From Adineta steineri (Eukaryota; Rotifera; Eurotatoria; Adinetida; Adinetidae): DNA of 64,000 nt. This document shows, piece after piece, positions 1-10,095 of the stretch. The stretch lies in assembly GCA_905250115.1 (NCBI GenBank), contig CAJNOI010000007.1:1285566-1349565 (forward strand), written 5' to 3'. The notes below the pieces were generated by a model. That model saw nothing but the letters and a program-made list of their open reading frames with translations. It searched no databases and was not told the origin of the DNA. Position 1 is the first letter of the stretch. Every line of letters begins with the position of its first letter. The position numbers and the translations under genes are program-made.

Positions 1-620
1 ATATCGATTATTTGTATTCCATGTTGAAATACTTCGATTTGATTCATTTAATGATTTACTTAATTGAGAATCATTTTCTATGAAAAATAAAAATTAATTT
101 TTTTATTGAAATTTTTTTAGTTTTTTACCATCATTAGAAAATGTTTCAGTATCGCTAAAATTTGTCGTAGATACATCATAAATTCCTTGTTCTTTAAGAA
201 TTTTTTTAACAAATGATACTTTAGAAAATTCAATCATATTCGACCATAAATGTTCAATAAATTGTATAACAATAGATCGATGTTTAAAATAAGGACGAAA
301 TTGTGGAAAATATTCTCTAAGAAAAAAAAAGATTAATTAATTAAATTTCTAGTCTTTGTTTTTTATAGAATTTTACTTATGAAAAAGATCAAATGCACGT
401 TCATCTGAAGATTTTTCTGTGTCAATAAATGCTGAATCTTAATAAAAGAAGAAAAAAATTAATATTTATTAATAAGAGAAATACCTTCAGAAGGTTGACG
501 ACAAAATTTTTTATTATTTCGTCCATTAGAAGATATAATTGAACCTTGATTTTCATTATCTGGACGTACACGTTTAAGTGGATGACGACGAGAGGATTGA
601 TTATGATGTTTACTAGTCAT
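1..620 (-). CDS. Unrecognised multi-exon gene, 5' part (runs off the left edge)
   Basis: Four exons join in frame on the minus strand: 485..620, 377..437, 129..316 and 1..77, each bounded by GT..AG with introns of about 45-60 bp. The start is the ATG at 618-620. The N-terminus is basic and polar (MTSKHHNQSSRRHPLKRVRP), and exon 3 reads like a folded helical segment (EYFPQFRPYFKHRSIVIQFI). I recognise no domain. Conserved reading frame across three splice junctions is the evidence that it is real. The 3' end lies outside the window. Confidence 0.65.
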
Positions 621-958
621 GCTTATTATGATTTAAAATATACAAATGACTATGACATGAAGATTTTATTCGTTTTCTCTTTCTTCTTTACACACAATTC
701 ATCCACATGTGTATAAACAAATTGTTTTTATCCCTGGATTAATAGACAGAAATCATCTTTCTATTATAAGTGCATTATCTTTCAAAGATATATCTGATCA
801 CATACAAAAGAATAACACATTGAACAGTAAAATATTATTTTTTAATTACAAAGCATTCTGATTACATCCTGTAAACATTATTTTGGAACGGATTAGACGT
901 ATTAAAAGATTATAGAGTAAAAAAACTATATATAGAATTTTCACTGTAAAGTTATTTT

Positions 959-1900
959 CTAGCGTTTCGTCATCGCCATTGTTGGTTCAACCGTAGGTTG
1001 TCTTTGTCTTAAGCAAATTAAATTTTTTAATTCTTTTCGAAAGATTTTTCCAGTCAGTGTAAATAAATAAAATGATGTTGATGTATTCATCAAAGCTAAT
1101 AAAACAACAAAAGTAGCAAAGAAACTTTCGATTAATTTCGATTGTTGACTTTTCATTTGATTCAATGTGATTTCTGAATAAAGCTTTTGAATTGATATTG
1201 GTAGTGTAAGTATGGCTGTACTAATAACTTGAATAAGAAGCATCGTGGTTAACTGTCGATCTTTAACACTTGTCTGTGGTCGTAAATGTCCAGTAGTACG
1301 AACATTTCGAATTGTCAACCAACCAAATATAAACATTAATATTGGTGGTAATAAACTAAAAGTTATAAGTAAATTATAATCATTCCATCCATTACAAAAT
1401 CCTGATGCTGGATAACAATTAGCTGCTTGAATAGTACCATCGAAACAAAAATTCATTTGAAAATAAACAAGAAAAACAAGAATTGATATGATTAAAACAA
1501 TACGACGAGCTACTTTCACTTGACTAAATGATCGTATATGAACAGTTGCAGCACTTGATGCATAACGATCAGCACATGCACCAACTATAAACCATGCTGA
1601 AGAAGCTAAGCCAATATAAGTTAAAAATGTTTTTATTTTACAATATAAACCCATTTGAGATGCTGGAGGTTGAATATTAAATGTACCTAATAAACGTGTT
1701 AAACATCCAAAGTATATTGCAAAAAAGTTTGCAATACTTGATGCAAGAAAATAGATCGAACAAGAATTGCGACTAAGTTTTCGACGTGTAAATATTAAAC
1801 AATTAAGAATATTACCAATTGTACCAATTATGATTGTTGTTAAAGGCATATAACGAAGAAGTTGTCCTTGAACTATTTGAATTTCAGTTTGTGCACTCAT
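959..1900 (-). CDS. Class A (rhodopsin-like) G protein-coupled receptor
   Basis: A 313-residue intronless ORF with seven hydrophobic segments. TM1 carries the GN motif (IIGTIGNILNCLIFTRRKL). The TM3 cysteine of the conserved disulphide is in GLYCKIKTF, and TM3 ends in ADRY, the E/DRY motif that couples to G protein. TM7 ends in a divergent NPxxY region (NTSTSFYLFTLTGKIFRKEL). Length is minimal for the family, with a short N-terminus and no signal peptide. It resembles the invertebrate peptide or chemosensory receptors that are expanded as single-exon genes in rotifers. The ligand cannot be inferred. Confidence 0.85.
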   Translation of the reverse strand: MSAQTEIQIVQGQLLRYMPLTTIIIGTIGNILNCLIFTRRKLSRNSCSIYFLASSIANFFAIYFGCLTRLLGTFNIQPPASQMGLYCKIKTFLTYIGLASSAWFIVGACADRYASSAATVHIRSFSQVKVARRIVLIISILVFLVYFQMNFCFDGTIQAANCYPASGFCNGWNDYNLLITFSLLPPILMFIFGWLTIRNVRTTGHLRPQTSVKDRQLTTMLLIQVISTAILTLPISIQKLYSEITLNQMKSQQSKLIESFFATFVVLLALMNTSTSFYLFTLTGKIFRKELKNLICLRQRQPTVEPTMAMTKR

Positions 1901-2658
1901 ATTTATACAAAGATAATGTTAAAGTTAGAAAAGTGAAATTATGATATATATATATAATATGAATGGTTGCTTTAAGAAAATATAATTAACAAATGTATTA
2001 CTCTTGACTTGTTACATTTCCGATAGTTCTATAGCAGTAATTTACTATAGTTTTCTGCTTCCATGTCAACATTTCTATTTTGAAAATTGTTAGTTCAAAC
2101 ATTACATTAATATGAATCTTCATGATGTACCAAAAATATAAAAAATCATATCTTGAGGTATACTCATGTACTTTTATATATTATCTCCTAGAGTAATTAA
2201 CAATGACGTCACAATTTTCAGAATTCTGATTAAAATTATAAGTGTAGGCGTTAAACATGAATATGTTTATTACAGTTTTAGAAAATTAAAATATTTACAT
2301 TGAAAAAGAAGTCTCGTGTAATTACTCTTATAATGCAAGTGCCTTTATATTTCTTTGGTATTACAGTCGATAACTTCTAAATATTTATATAATTTATCTT
2401 TTATCTTATTGGTTTCAAATATGTAATATAAACATGCACTGAAAAACATAAGAAACAAAAATATTAGCGACAAACAATTTCTATTGAGTTTAATTTACAA
2501 TTGGATCAATTACAAACTAATTAATTCTATAGTTATAATGTTGAAGAGACGTCTAATGAGAGATTAAAGGTTATTTAGAATATATACTTTTTTTAAATAT
2601 CTAATTTAATGATAAATAATATTTTGTTTTAAATATAGATTGTTTGAATAATATTAGT

Positions 2659-2725
2659 TCAAGGGCATATTTGATTATGTAAAGTTGGAGAAAAAATTCT
2701 ATCTGATATTAAACTATATTTATAT
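2659..2725 (+). repeat. Direct repeat, copy 1 (see 5153-5220)
   Basis: Shares GGCATATTTGATTAT, then a GGA(G/T)(A)AAAAA run and CTATCTGATA, with 5153-5220 in the same orientation. Confidence 0.55.
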
Positions 2726-2908
2726 ATATCACAAATCCCATCATATACAATATTTTCATGATCATGTACATTACATATAAATTCCACATTTTGCAGTATT
2801 TGATGTTCATTCTATTAGCTTTATTGTTTACTTGTATAATCAAAAGCTTTATTATAAGTAATTTTGCACTAACTAGAATTTGCTATCATAGACTGAGATA
2901 TTGTTATT

Positions 2909-2972
2909 GTTGATGATGATGTGGATCTCAGATCTATATCTTTACTCTCAACCGCATCCACACTCTCAAGAT
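2909..2972. repeat. Degenerate TGTGGG-type hairpin
   Basis: The left arm has GATGTGGATCTC and the right arm GCATCCACACTCTCAAG, with about 30 bp between. It is an eroded member of the hairpin family seen more clearly at 4861, 19001 and 63178. Confidence 0.45.
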
Positions 2973-3382
2973 AATTATGGATGTTGCCATCATACACAAT
3001 AACAATTGAATCAAGAATATTTATTGTTGTATTTATTGTCAATAAATCATACATCTAAGAGTAAATGTAGATAAAATAGTAAAATTTAATATCGATGATT
3101 CTAAAATTATTTTAGCTTGAATAATAGAAATTTCATGAATATTCGTATGAGATTAAATGATATTATTAGATACCTAAAATCAACAAATTCTATTAATTGA
3201 CTAATCTGAAATTAAGTGTCATCACATTTACAAAATGAGTTATAACAGTTAAAGTTGAATATATCAGCTGGAATACTCAAGAGTAAGGAAGCTTGTTTTT
3301 GATGGTTCATAATAGTATATAATAAAAGCATCTTGATTTGATCTACATCTTTTTATTTAAATAATTGATTTTGCATCATCTC

Positions 3383-3500
3383 AACGAATATTTATTTTGA
3401 TACTCACATTCTGAAATAACAACATAAATATTAATTTATGATAAGATTTTTAACAAAACTGTATTTAACAATAGTAAAAGTATGAAATTGAATTATGTTA
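3383..3500 (+). repeat. Direct repeat, copy 1 (see 4929-5045)
   Basis: About 115 bp that begins near CTCAACGA and continues through TTCTGAAATAACAACATAAA, ATTAATTTATGATAAGATTT and AAAAGTATGAAATT. It matches 4929-5045 at most positions. Confidence 0.65.
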
Positions 3501-3506
3501 TTATAT

Positions 3507-3560
3507 CTTGAGGGTGGATGTGAATACTATCTTTATCTAATATCCAGACTCACACCTTAG
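3507..3560. repeat. TGTGGG-type hairpin
   Basis: The left arm is CTTGAGGGTGGATGTGAATA and the right arm TATCCAGACTCACACCTTAG, giving an imperfect stem with a loop of about 15 bp. The outer CTTGAGG/CCTTAG edge recurs in other copies. Confidence 0.55.
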
Positions 3561-4421
3561 GTCATTTTAGCTCATCGTTAAATAGATAGTTTAAAGAATA
3601 TCGTAATAGAGAAAAATAAACCATCGAAAACAATGATGAAGAAAATATTAAGAGAATTGAAATAATAATAAAAAGTAAGTACTCCTTTTCCTTATTTTAT
3701 CTTTTTAAGATACGTTCAACGATAACAATTAGCGATGACTATATACTAACTTTTTCAGTAGTTTTAGAATTATTTGCATCTGTTTGCTTTTTTTCATTGT
3801 AATATTTTGTAGAAGTAATTGCTAGATAATTTTATAGGATGAGAATGTAAGGAAACAGAGAGAGTAGGAGTAGAGAACAAAATCTAGTGGTATATAATGA
3901 CGTACAGAGTAAGTACATAGGAACATGATCGGCAAAAAATTCAAAACAAGTCGTTTATTATATTTATTGTAAACTGATTTGTTTTTTTCTGATTCATTGA
4001 AAATCAAATAAAAATTATAAAAAAACATTGAGATTTATTTCTGATTACTTATTTTTCGTCGCTTGTTCATCACAATAGTTTATATCGATAAAAAGTTGTT
4101 TACAGAAACTGAATATAATGATGAAATAAAAATATGACGTAATCTGCGTCTTGTAAACAAATATTTTGTTCGATCGATACACGTGTTGTGCAAATACACA
4201 TAATGGAAGAAAGCAAAGGGGAATAATAATGCATTAGTAATGACGTTAACGCTTTATTTTTCAATGAATAGAAAGGAGTGAACGCCCTGTTCTTCTTCTA
4301 TCTCACTCCTAAGAACAGAAAATGACGATATGCATGATAATAATATACGATGAATAACTTTTCGTCATCATACATAATCGATCAATCTTGCGTCTCTTTT
4401 TCGAAACGCCCGTCGTTCTCC

Positions 4422-4428
4422 TATAAAA
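4422..4428 (+). promoter_or_regulatory. Probable TATA box of the Gly/Tyr-rich gene
   Basis: TATAAAA lies 57 bp upstream of the ATG at 4485, in a pyrimidine-rich leader that is plausible for a core promoter. Confidence 0.5.
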
Positions 4429-4484
4429 TACTCTTCTCTTTAATACACTTTTCATTTCTTATTATTCATTCTCGACTGTAAAAT

Positions 4485-4756
4485 ATGTATGGCTATGGAT
4501 ATGGTGGTGGTGGTTATATACAACAAGGATACGAACAGGAACGCATGGGTTTTGGTCCACGAGGGTATATTGTAGCTATTCTTTTCGATGAATCTGTCTT
4601 TTTTGTTGCAGATTCGGTGTCTATGAACAAGGGATGGAGATAAACCGAAATCCTTATAATGGAGCAGCGGTTGTCGTACATGAAAATAAATTCACACCAA
4701 CGGGTGGCATGGGATACGGAGGATACGGAAGTCCTTATGGCTATCAGTTCTACTAA
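4485..4756 (+). CDS. Small glycine/tyrosine-rich protein, two exons
   Basis: Exons 4485..4564 and 4612..4756 are separated by a 47-bp GT..AG intron and give 74 residues. The N-terminus is MYGYGYGGGGYIQQGYEQER, and the C-terminus is again Gly/Tyr-rich (GGMGYGGYGSPYGYQFY) around a more ordinary core (NPYNGAAVVVHENKFTPTGG). A TATA box lies 57 bp upstream, and an AATAAA-like signal follows the stop near 4792. There is no signal peptide, so it is probably intracellular or a structural low-complexity protein. No family is assigned. The in-frame splice and promoter support a real gene. Confidence 0.7.
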
Positions 4757-4860
4757 ATAATTTATCTATCATGTTGTTATTTTTTGCATATAATAAAGAA
4801 GTATTTTCTATCATAACAGTTGTTGATTGTAGATATACGCTGTTACTTATCATAAGCATA

Positions 4861-4918
4861 TTGAGGGTGTGGATGAGATCGATATATTACCATCACACCC
4901 ACACTCACACCTTCAAGA
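4861..4918. repeat. TGTGGG-type hairpin, well preserved
   Basis: The left arm is TTGAGGGTGTGGATGAGAT and the right arm ATCACACCCACACTCACACC followed by TTCAAG. The outer TTGA(A)GG...CCTTCAA edge closes the palindrome. Confidence 0.7.
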
Positions 4919-4928
4919 TAATCTCAAC

Positions 4929-5045
4929 GAGTAATTATTTTGATATTCACATTCTGAAATAACAACATAAAAATTAATTTATGATAAGATTTTAAATAAA
5001 ACTATACTTACTAAAAGTAAAAGTATGAAATTAAACTATATAATT
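4929..5045 (+). repeat. Direct repeat, copy 2 (see 3383-3500)
   Basis: Same orientation and order of blocks as copy 1. This copy is preceded directly by the 4861 hairpin, whereas copy 1 is followed by the 3507 hairpin. Confidence 0.65.
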
Positions 5046-5114
5046 TATATTTATCGATGGTTCAATTAACTAAAAGTCATGAATAAATATTCTTTTTCTA
5101 CTTGATTGTTTGAC

Positions 5115-5159
5115 GATGTGGGTGTTGATGTTGTTTCTGATATACCCACACCCTTCAAT
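5115..5159. repeat. TGTGGG-type hairpin
   Basis: GATGTGGGTGTTGATG faces TATACCCACACCCTTCAATG with a short loop. Confidence 0.6.
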
Positions 5160-5220
5160 GGCATATTTGATTATTTAAAACTGGATGAAAAAAGATCTAT
5201 CTGATACTGATATATATGTA
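5153..5220 (+). repeat. Direct repeat, copy 2 (see 2659-2725)
   Basis: Begins inside the right arm of the 5115 hairpin and repeats the block found at 2659-2725. Confidence 0.5.
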
Positions 5221-5572
5221 TTCATTAAATTTATAAATTAATTTAAAACAATTTATATTAGATGTGCACAAGGTAACCTTATCTCTTACCCTTATCATAC
5301 CCTGTACATGTCTAATCTATATGATTCATGATATTGATTTGAATAAAATCGAAAATGATCGATTACAGTATATTAATATTTGATTTTTTACTCATATATG
5401 GTCGAACCATCTTATGAGAAAAATATTCGAAATGAAACGTTAATTATTGTTTTTTTACACACAATCCTCACGATTATTTACAAATCTCTAAAATATCATA
5501 GATCGATTTATACTGGAAATTATTCGAAGTTACTAAAACAATCGAGAGGAAATTTACGAATATGACATTATC

Positions 5573-5622
5573 CATAGGGTGAGGGTGTGGGTAAAGAAAA
5601 GATGAATTAACATCCACATTCA
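5573..5622. repeat. TGTGGG-type hairpin
   Basis: ATAGGGTGAGGGTGTGGGTA faces AACATCCACATTCAACG. The right arm is shorter and more eroded. Confidence 0.5.
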
Positions 5623-6387
5623 ACGAACAGACTTTCTTTCTACAAAACTGATCCACTCGTAATTTAGTTATATTTCTATTAGAATGAAATGAAATCTATT
5701 GTATGTGCAAATTAGATTCGAAATATTTTTCAACGAGTTTTCTAGTATACATATACATTGTGTACACTTCATACGATTCTTTCATTTTATTATAATACCA
5801 ACGTACAATTCAACAATTACTAGAAGAAGCTTTACATAATCTCAGTTTCTCAATTACCAACAATACTCATTAATTCCAAATCAAACACTTGTTTCTGATA
5901 CAAAATATTAAAGTGATATTTCTGACGAACAACTAAGAAGTTCTCTACCCCTCAACCATTTATACATCCGACGATATTGCAATCTCAACACGCAATCGAA
6001 CTTCATATCTACAGACTTTATTCCAAAAAAACAGATATTGAACAGTATTTTCTTGTCAATATTCTTCGTTCCACAGACACTTTCTGACGATCATTGATAA
6101 CATATGTCCCTTTTCAAACAGCGAGATTCGATTATATATAATTTCGCAGTATACTATAATCAACCCTCAACTATCATGATCATGAATATCATCATAAAAC
6201 ATGCATCACCTGAAAAGCAGCACATGTGAACAAAAACCTGTCGTAATAATATTCTTTTAATAGAAATCATATATAAAATAAATCGGTTCTATTTATATTT
6301 AGTTACGACTATGCCCAGTAAACAAATTCATCCACAAATTAATTAATAGTTTTCTACTGGTGATCAATACATCGTCGATGACAACAT

Positions 6388-6489
6388 TCACAACTTTGCC
6401 ACTCTGTTGTTCTGCTGAATGAACTCATCGATTTCATCCTGGAGTTTCTCTCCGATTCCATTGTGCCTGAGATTTAGCGTGGTAAGTGT
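6388..6489 (-). CDS. Terminal exon of a leucine-rich-repeat gene (cut by the gap)
   Basis: Read on the minus strand after a TACAG acceptor, the exon encodes 33 residues and a TGA. It begins TLTTLNLRHNGIGEKLQDEI and ends NNRVAKL. TLTTLNLRHNGIG is a ribonuclease-inhibitor/NLRC3-type LRR. The exon is exactly 102 nt, the same length and phase as the last exon of the LRR array at 27176-27277, and the intron before it also resembles that gene's introns. The upstream exons should lie in or beyond the N gap. Confidence 0.75.
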   Translation of the reverse strand, partial: TLTTLNLRHNGIGEKLQDEIDEFIQQNNRVAKL

Positions 6490-6525
6490 CTGTACGAAAA
6501 AGTGCAGATGACTAGATAAGGTAGA

Positions 6526-6625
6526 NNNNNNNNNNNNNNNNNNNNNNNNNNNNNNNNNNNNNNNNNNNNNNNNNNNNNNNNNNNNNNNNNNNNNNNNNNN
6601 NNNNNNNNNNNNNNNNNNNNNNNNN
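6526..6625. other. Assembly gap (100 N)
   Basis: Exactly 100 N, the conventional placeholder for a scaffold join of unknown length. It interrupts an LRR gene on the minus strand and a DNAJB6-like gene on the plus strand, so at least the 5' parts of two genes are missing. Confidence 0.98.
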
Positions 6626-6867
6626 ATTATTCTAGTAATGGAAATTCTCGACCAGTAGCTAAAAAAACAACAAAATCAACTAGAATAATCAACGGGCGTC
6701 GTATTGTTACAACAAGGTATGAAATAAATAAATAAATAAATAAAAAGAAAATTTATTTTTATTTAATTTTTAGAGTGGAAGAAAATGGACAAACAACAGA
6801 AACAATCGAAGAAGATGGTCGATTAACATCGAGAAAAATTAATGGAATTTTACAAGCCATTAAATAA
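6626..6867 (+). CDS. DNAJB6/DNAJB2-type co-chaperone, C-terminal exons
   Basis: Exon 6626..6716 (open to the gap) joins 6774..6867 across a 57-bp intron. The reading includes STRIINGRRIVTTR, then VEENGQ and EEDGRLTSRKING. This matches the signature tail of the Hsp40 proteins DNAJB6 and DNAJB2 (NGRKITTKRIVENGQ...EEDGQLKS.TING). That family carries an N-terminal J domain and restrains aggregation of client proteins with Hsp70. The J domain and Ser-rich region would be in the gap. The frame at the gap edge is set only by this match. Confidence 0.8.
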
Positions 6868-7212
6868 ACAACAATCAGACTTGAACAGAGCATTTTCATT
6901 CCCAAATAAACGGCAACATACAATAAAAAATCTCCTATTTATACATATACATCTAAAACATAAACAAATTATCTCATTCATCTTCATGTATGTCTTGCTG
7001 TATGAACAAGAAAAATTCAATTTTTGATTTGTCTGGTTTTTTTACGAGTCGATTATATGTTTTTTCTTTTCATATTTCACATGTTATTCAATGCTTATCT
7101 TCTTTTTTTCTTTAATACATGTGTGTGTGTATTTAGTATATAAGATATTTGTAATAATGAAAAAAGAAATAGACAAGATAAGCTTTATATGTAATCCATT
7201 TTTAGACGAAAA
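6868..7212. other. Spacer between the DNAJB6-like and EF-hand genes
   Basis: Holds the 3' UTR of the upstream gene and a T-rich stretch ending in a TTTTTAG just before the next ATG, possibly the acceptor of a 5' UTR intron or trans-spliced leader. No coding signal. Confidence 0.5.
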
Positions 7213-7833
7213 ATGAATAATACTAATGAAAATGAATTAGCAGGTGGTACACGTGCTCAAAATTTATCTTTACCTAGTGAATTATCAGCTGAAAAAATAC
7301 AAGATTTTCAAGCTGCTTTTAGTATTATGGATACACAATCAAAAGGTTATGTTGCCACTGATGATATTATTCGAGTTTCAAAATCGGCAGGTAGATTCAA
7401 ATGAATGAGAATATTAAAAAAACGCATTTTGCATTATTCTTATTCAAAGATATGAAATTAACTAAAAATGAAGCTCAATTATTACTTGGTTCAGCTGATG
7501 ATGATCATTCAAATGGAATTGATATGAGAGAATTTATATCAATGATGACAACACCAATTAATCAACAAGATTTAGAAGAAGAACTTCGAGGAACATTTAG
7601 TGTTTTCGATAAAGATGGAAATGGAACAATTAATGCAAATGAACTGAAAAGATTTGTTCGAGTATGTTCAAAATATAGAAAAGAAAATTATTAAGAAAAA
7701 TTATTTTACTTTTTAGTTATGGGATAATGAATTAACTGAAGATGAAGCTGATGATATGATTGAAGAAGCTGATCCAGATAAAACAGGTTCAATTACTTAT
7801 GATGCATTTATTGAATTTCTCTTACACTCATAA
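7213..7833 (+). CDS. Calmodulin-like EF-hand protein
   Basis: Three exons, 7213..7390, 7450..7661 and 7717..7833, give 168 residues. Four EF-hand units follow a ~28-residue N-terminal extension. EF1 (FSIMDTQSKGYVATDDII) and EF2 (ADDDHSNGIDMREF) lie in the N-lobe. EF3 (FDKDGNGTINANEL) is a canonical Ca2+ loop, and EF4 (ADPDKTGSITYDAF) is near-canonical. EF1 lacks some acidic ligands (D-T-Q-S-K-G), so it may not bind Ca2+. The layout matches calmodulin/troponin C/centrin-like sensors. Partner unknown. Confidence 0.85.
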
Positions 7834-9390
7834 TTTATAAAATTATAAAGTGATATATTTATTTTATATATTGTATAGGATTTTATAATAGTATTTAAGT
7901 AATTTATTCCATGTCTTTATTCTTTTTAAAATTTTATTTATGAAATAAACTTTTTCTTTTTTTAAAAATATAATAAATACTTCCGAACGAAATAAAACAA
8001 TATTGTATATAAGAACAAACTGTATCTGTATATTGTCCTTGGATAGATTTATATTATGAGAATTTGATCTTTTACACATTGTCATTTATAGAAACCGATT
8101 ACTACTGTTCATGAACCTGCTAAAATTGACAAGTATTTGATAGATATCTCATGATGTTATCAACATAAAAAACAATCTTGTTATTGTGACCTTTGATATG
8201 AATTTGATAGGAATTATCAGACTTAGCGATAAATCATTATATGAACATACAATCAGAAATCTTTTTAATATTTAATCATTAATTTGAAATATAAAAAATA
8301 ATTTGATATTAAAAATGCTCGGTTTTATTTAATAAAATTTATTTTGACAATATTTTTTATTCTATTAATTTATGTAGATTAATAACAAATCATTAATCAT
8401 ATATAGTTATTTATTTGACATTATTATTTCTTTTTTTGATAATTCAATAAAGAGTACTTGATAATTGTTATGAGTCTATAAAAACATCAGCTTATTCTCA
8501 AGGAATCTAAAGGAAAATATTGATATGATCAATAATTATAATATATGCTTATTGATCATTCATGCATATTTTCATGCATCAGAAAATAACAATAAATACA
8601 AGAGGGAGAACAAAACTTTGTTGTTTGAAACTTTGTCCTTGATTATATTGTAATTTAACCCATATTTTATTAGACATAAAAAAATATAAATTTAATTTTT
8701 TTTCAATTTAAAATAAACAAAATTTAAATATTAATTATTTTATATTATCATAAATGAATTTGACAGTTTTGAAAAATTTTATTTTTCATAGTGAAATTTT
8801 GTAATGTATTCTTGACTTCTAACATATGAAAATAAGTATTGCTACTTTATTATGAGAAAATATTTTGTCCTTTTTCAGTACAAAATATTTTTGAACTACT
8901 CGAATATAAAAACTCATTATCTAACTTCACAAAGAGTGCTTGTTTAAACTGGAGAAAAAAGTTCATATTAAGTTGATTGTTTCCGGTATGTAAATGTCTA
9001 TCGTGAGAGTGAAACATGAGCATAACCGTTACATTCAGACGACAAAAATAGAATGAAATATTTTCTCTTTTGTAATAAAAAATAACAGGACAGTCTTAAA
9101 CTTAAAATAATCCTAAAAACATAATTTAAATTTCCTATTTGAATTTTTTTCACAAGGAAAAATGAAATCGTATTTAAATGTCTAGTTTAGTTCTTATATC
9201 TCTGAAATAAAAACTGTTGCAGAGTTGATAGTAATGTTTACGATCGTGTCAATCTTATGTTTTAACGTTATATACAAGTGCGGTGTTCGAGAAGGTATAG
9301 AAATTTTTAGCTTTATTCTATCGTTGATTATCGGTTGTGGCAGATATGATGAATGTCAGTTGTTTTTTGATTTTATGTTCTATCACTGCA
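7834..9390. other. Intergenic, AT-rich
   Basis: 3' flank of the EF-hand gene followed by about 1.5 kb in which I see no gene, RNA or clear repeat. Confidence 0.5.
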
Positions 9391-9398
9391 TCTGTGAA

Positions 9399-9592
9399 CA
9401 GTGGCGTAAATAGGGGGGGGGGGGGGCATCCCCCCCCCCCCCACCTGCTTCCGAAAACTAATAGGAAAAAGGTGTTTGCGCCCCCCCTGCTTCTAGAAAG
9501 TTCACTTTTTTTGACCATTGAAATAGAAAAACTAGGCTTACGCCCCCACCTACACCCTCCCCCCCTGCTCTGACACCTGACTTACGCCCCTG
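9399..9592. mobile_element. Non-autonomous hAT-type element (MITE) with 8-bp target duplication
   Basis: The element starts CAGTGGCGTAA and ends TTACGCCCCTG, an 11-bp terminal inverted repeat with one mismatch. It is flanked by identical 8-bp copies of TCTGTGAA at 9391-9398 and 9593-9600, the hallmark of hAT insertion. The 194-bp body is rich in G and C homopolymers: a run of 14 G (9413-9426) faces 13 C (9430-9442). There is no transposase. The ORFs across it are chance. Confidence 0.85.
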
Positions 9593-9600
9593 TCTGTGAA

Positions 9601-10095
9601 ACGAGTATTGGAGAAAGAATAGTCGCGTCTGATTAATTTCCGACATACTCCAATAGGATGCTATATTTAGAGTGAAGCACCTGGGCTTAAAAGAACATCA
9701 TACGAGAATATTTTAGCTTCGAATACGGTCTATTGTGAAAACTATAGCAATTTATGAGCTCTCTATTTCTATTGTGGCTGGTAAAAACATTTTGTTTCAT
9801 TGGTAAAGTCAACTATTTTAGATTTCATACAATAATAAATATTAGTCAGTCAAAATAAAGGATTTCAAGGTTGATTATACATAAAAATTCTACACACACC
9901 TTGAAAAGAATCATTCAAAAGCAAAAGAACGAAAAAAAAACTTTATAATAATACTTAACGGTGAATTATCTTTTATCATATTTATTTTTAGTTATAGAAA
10001 TTATCCACACACATATATATATATAATCTTCCTAAGCATATCTGAAAACATTGTTATATATTTTAAAAAGTAAAAAATAAAAAAAAATATTTGAG
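9601..10095. other. Spacer before the sulfotransferase gene
   Basis: Nothing coding. It includes the probable 3' flank of the minus-strand sulfotransferase. Confidence 0.5.

Larger units (their letters stand above)
1901..4420. other. Gene-poor AT-rich stretch with hairpin repeats
   Basis: No ORF with coding character or splice-consistent exons was found on either strand; the short ORFs here look like chance. It holds two TGTGGG-type hairpins (about 2909-2972 and 3507-3560) and segments duplicated again at 4.9-5.2 kb. Confidence 0.6.
4757..6387. other. Non-coding stretch with hairpins and duplicated segments
   Basis: No convincing exon is seen between the Gly/Tyr gene and the LRR terminal exon. 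It contains three TGTGGG-type hairpins (4861, 5115, 5573) and second copies of the direct repeats at 2.66 and 3.38 kb. Confidence 0.55.

Noticed and set aside
2869..3054. 61-codon minus-strand ORF
   Set aside because: It crosses a degenerate TGTGGG hairpin and shows Ser/Thr/Ile low complexity only.
9225..9646. Four overlapping ORFs of 60-80 codons on both strands
   Set aside because: They are produced by the G/C homopolymers of the hAT-type element. The proline/glycine runs are translation artefacts.
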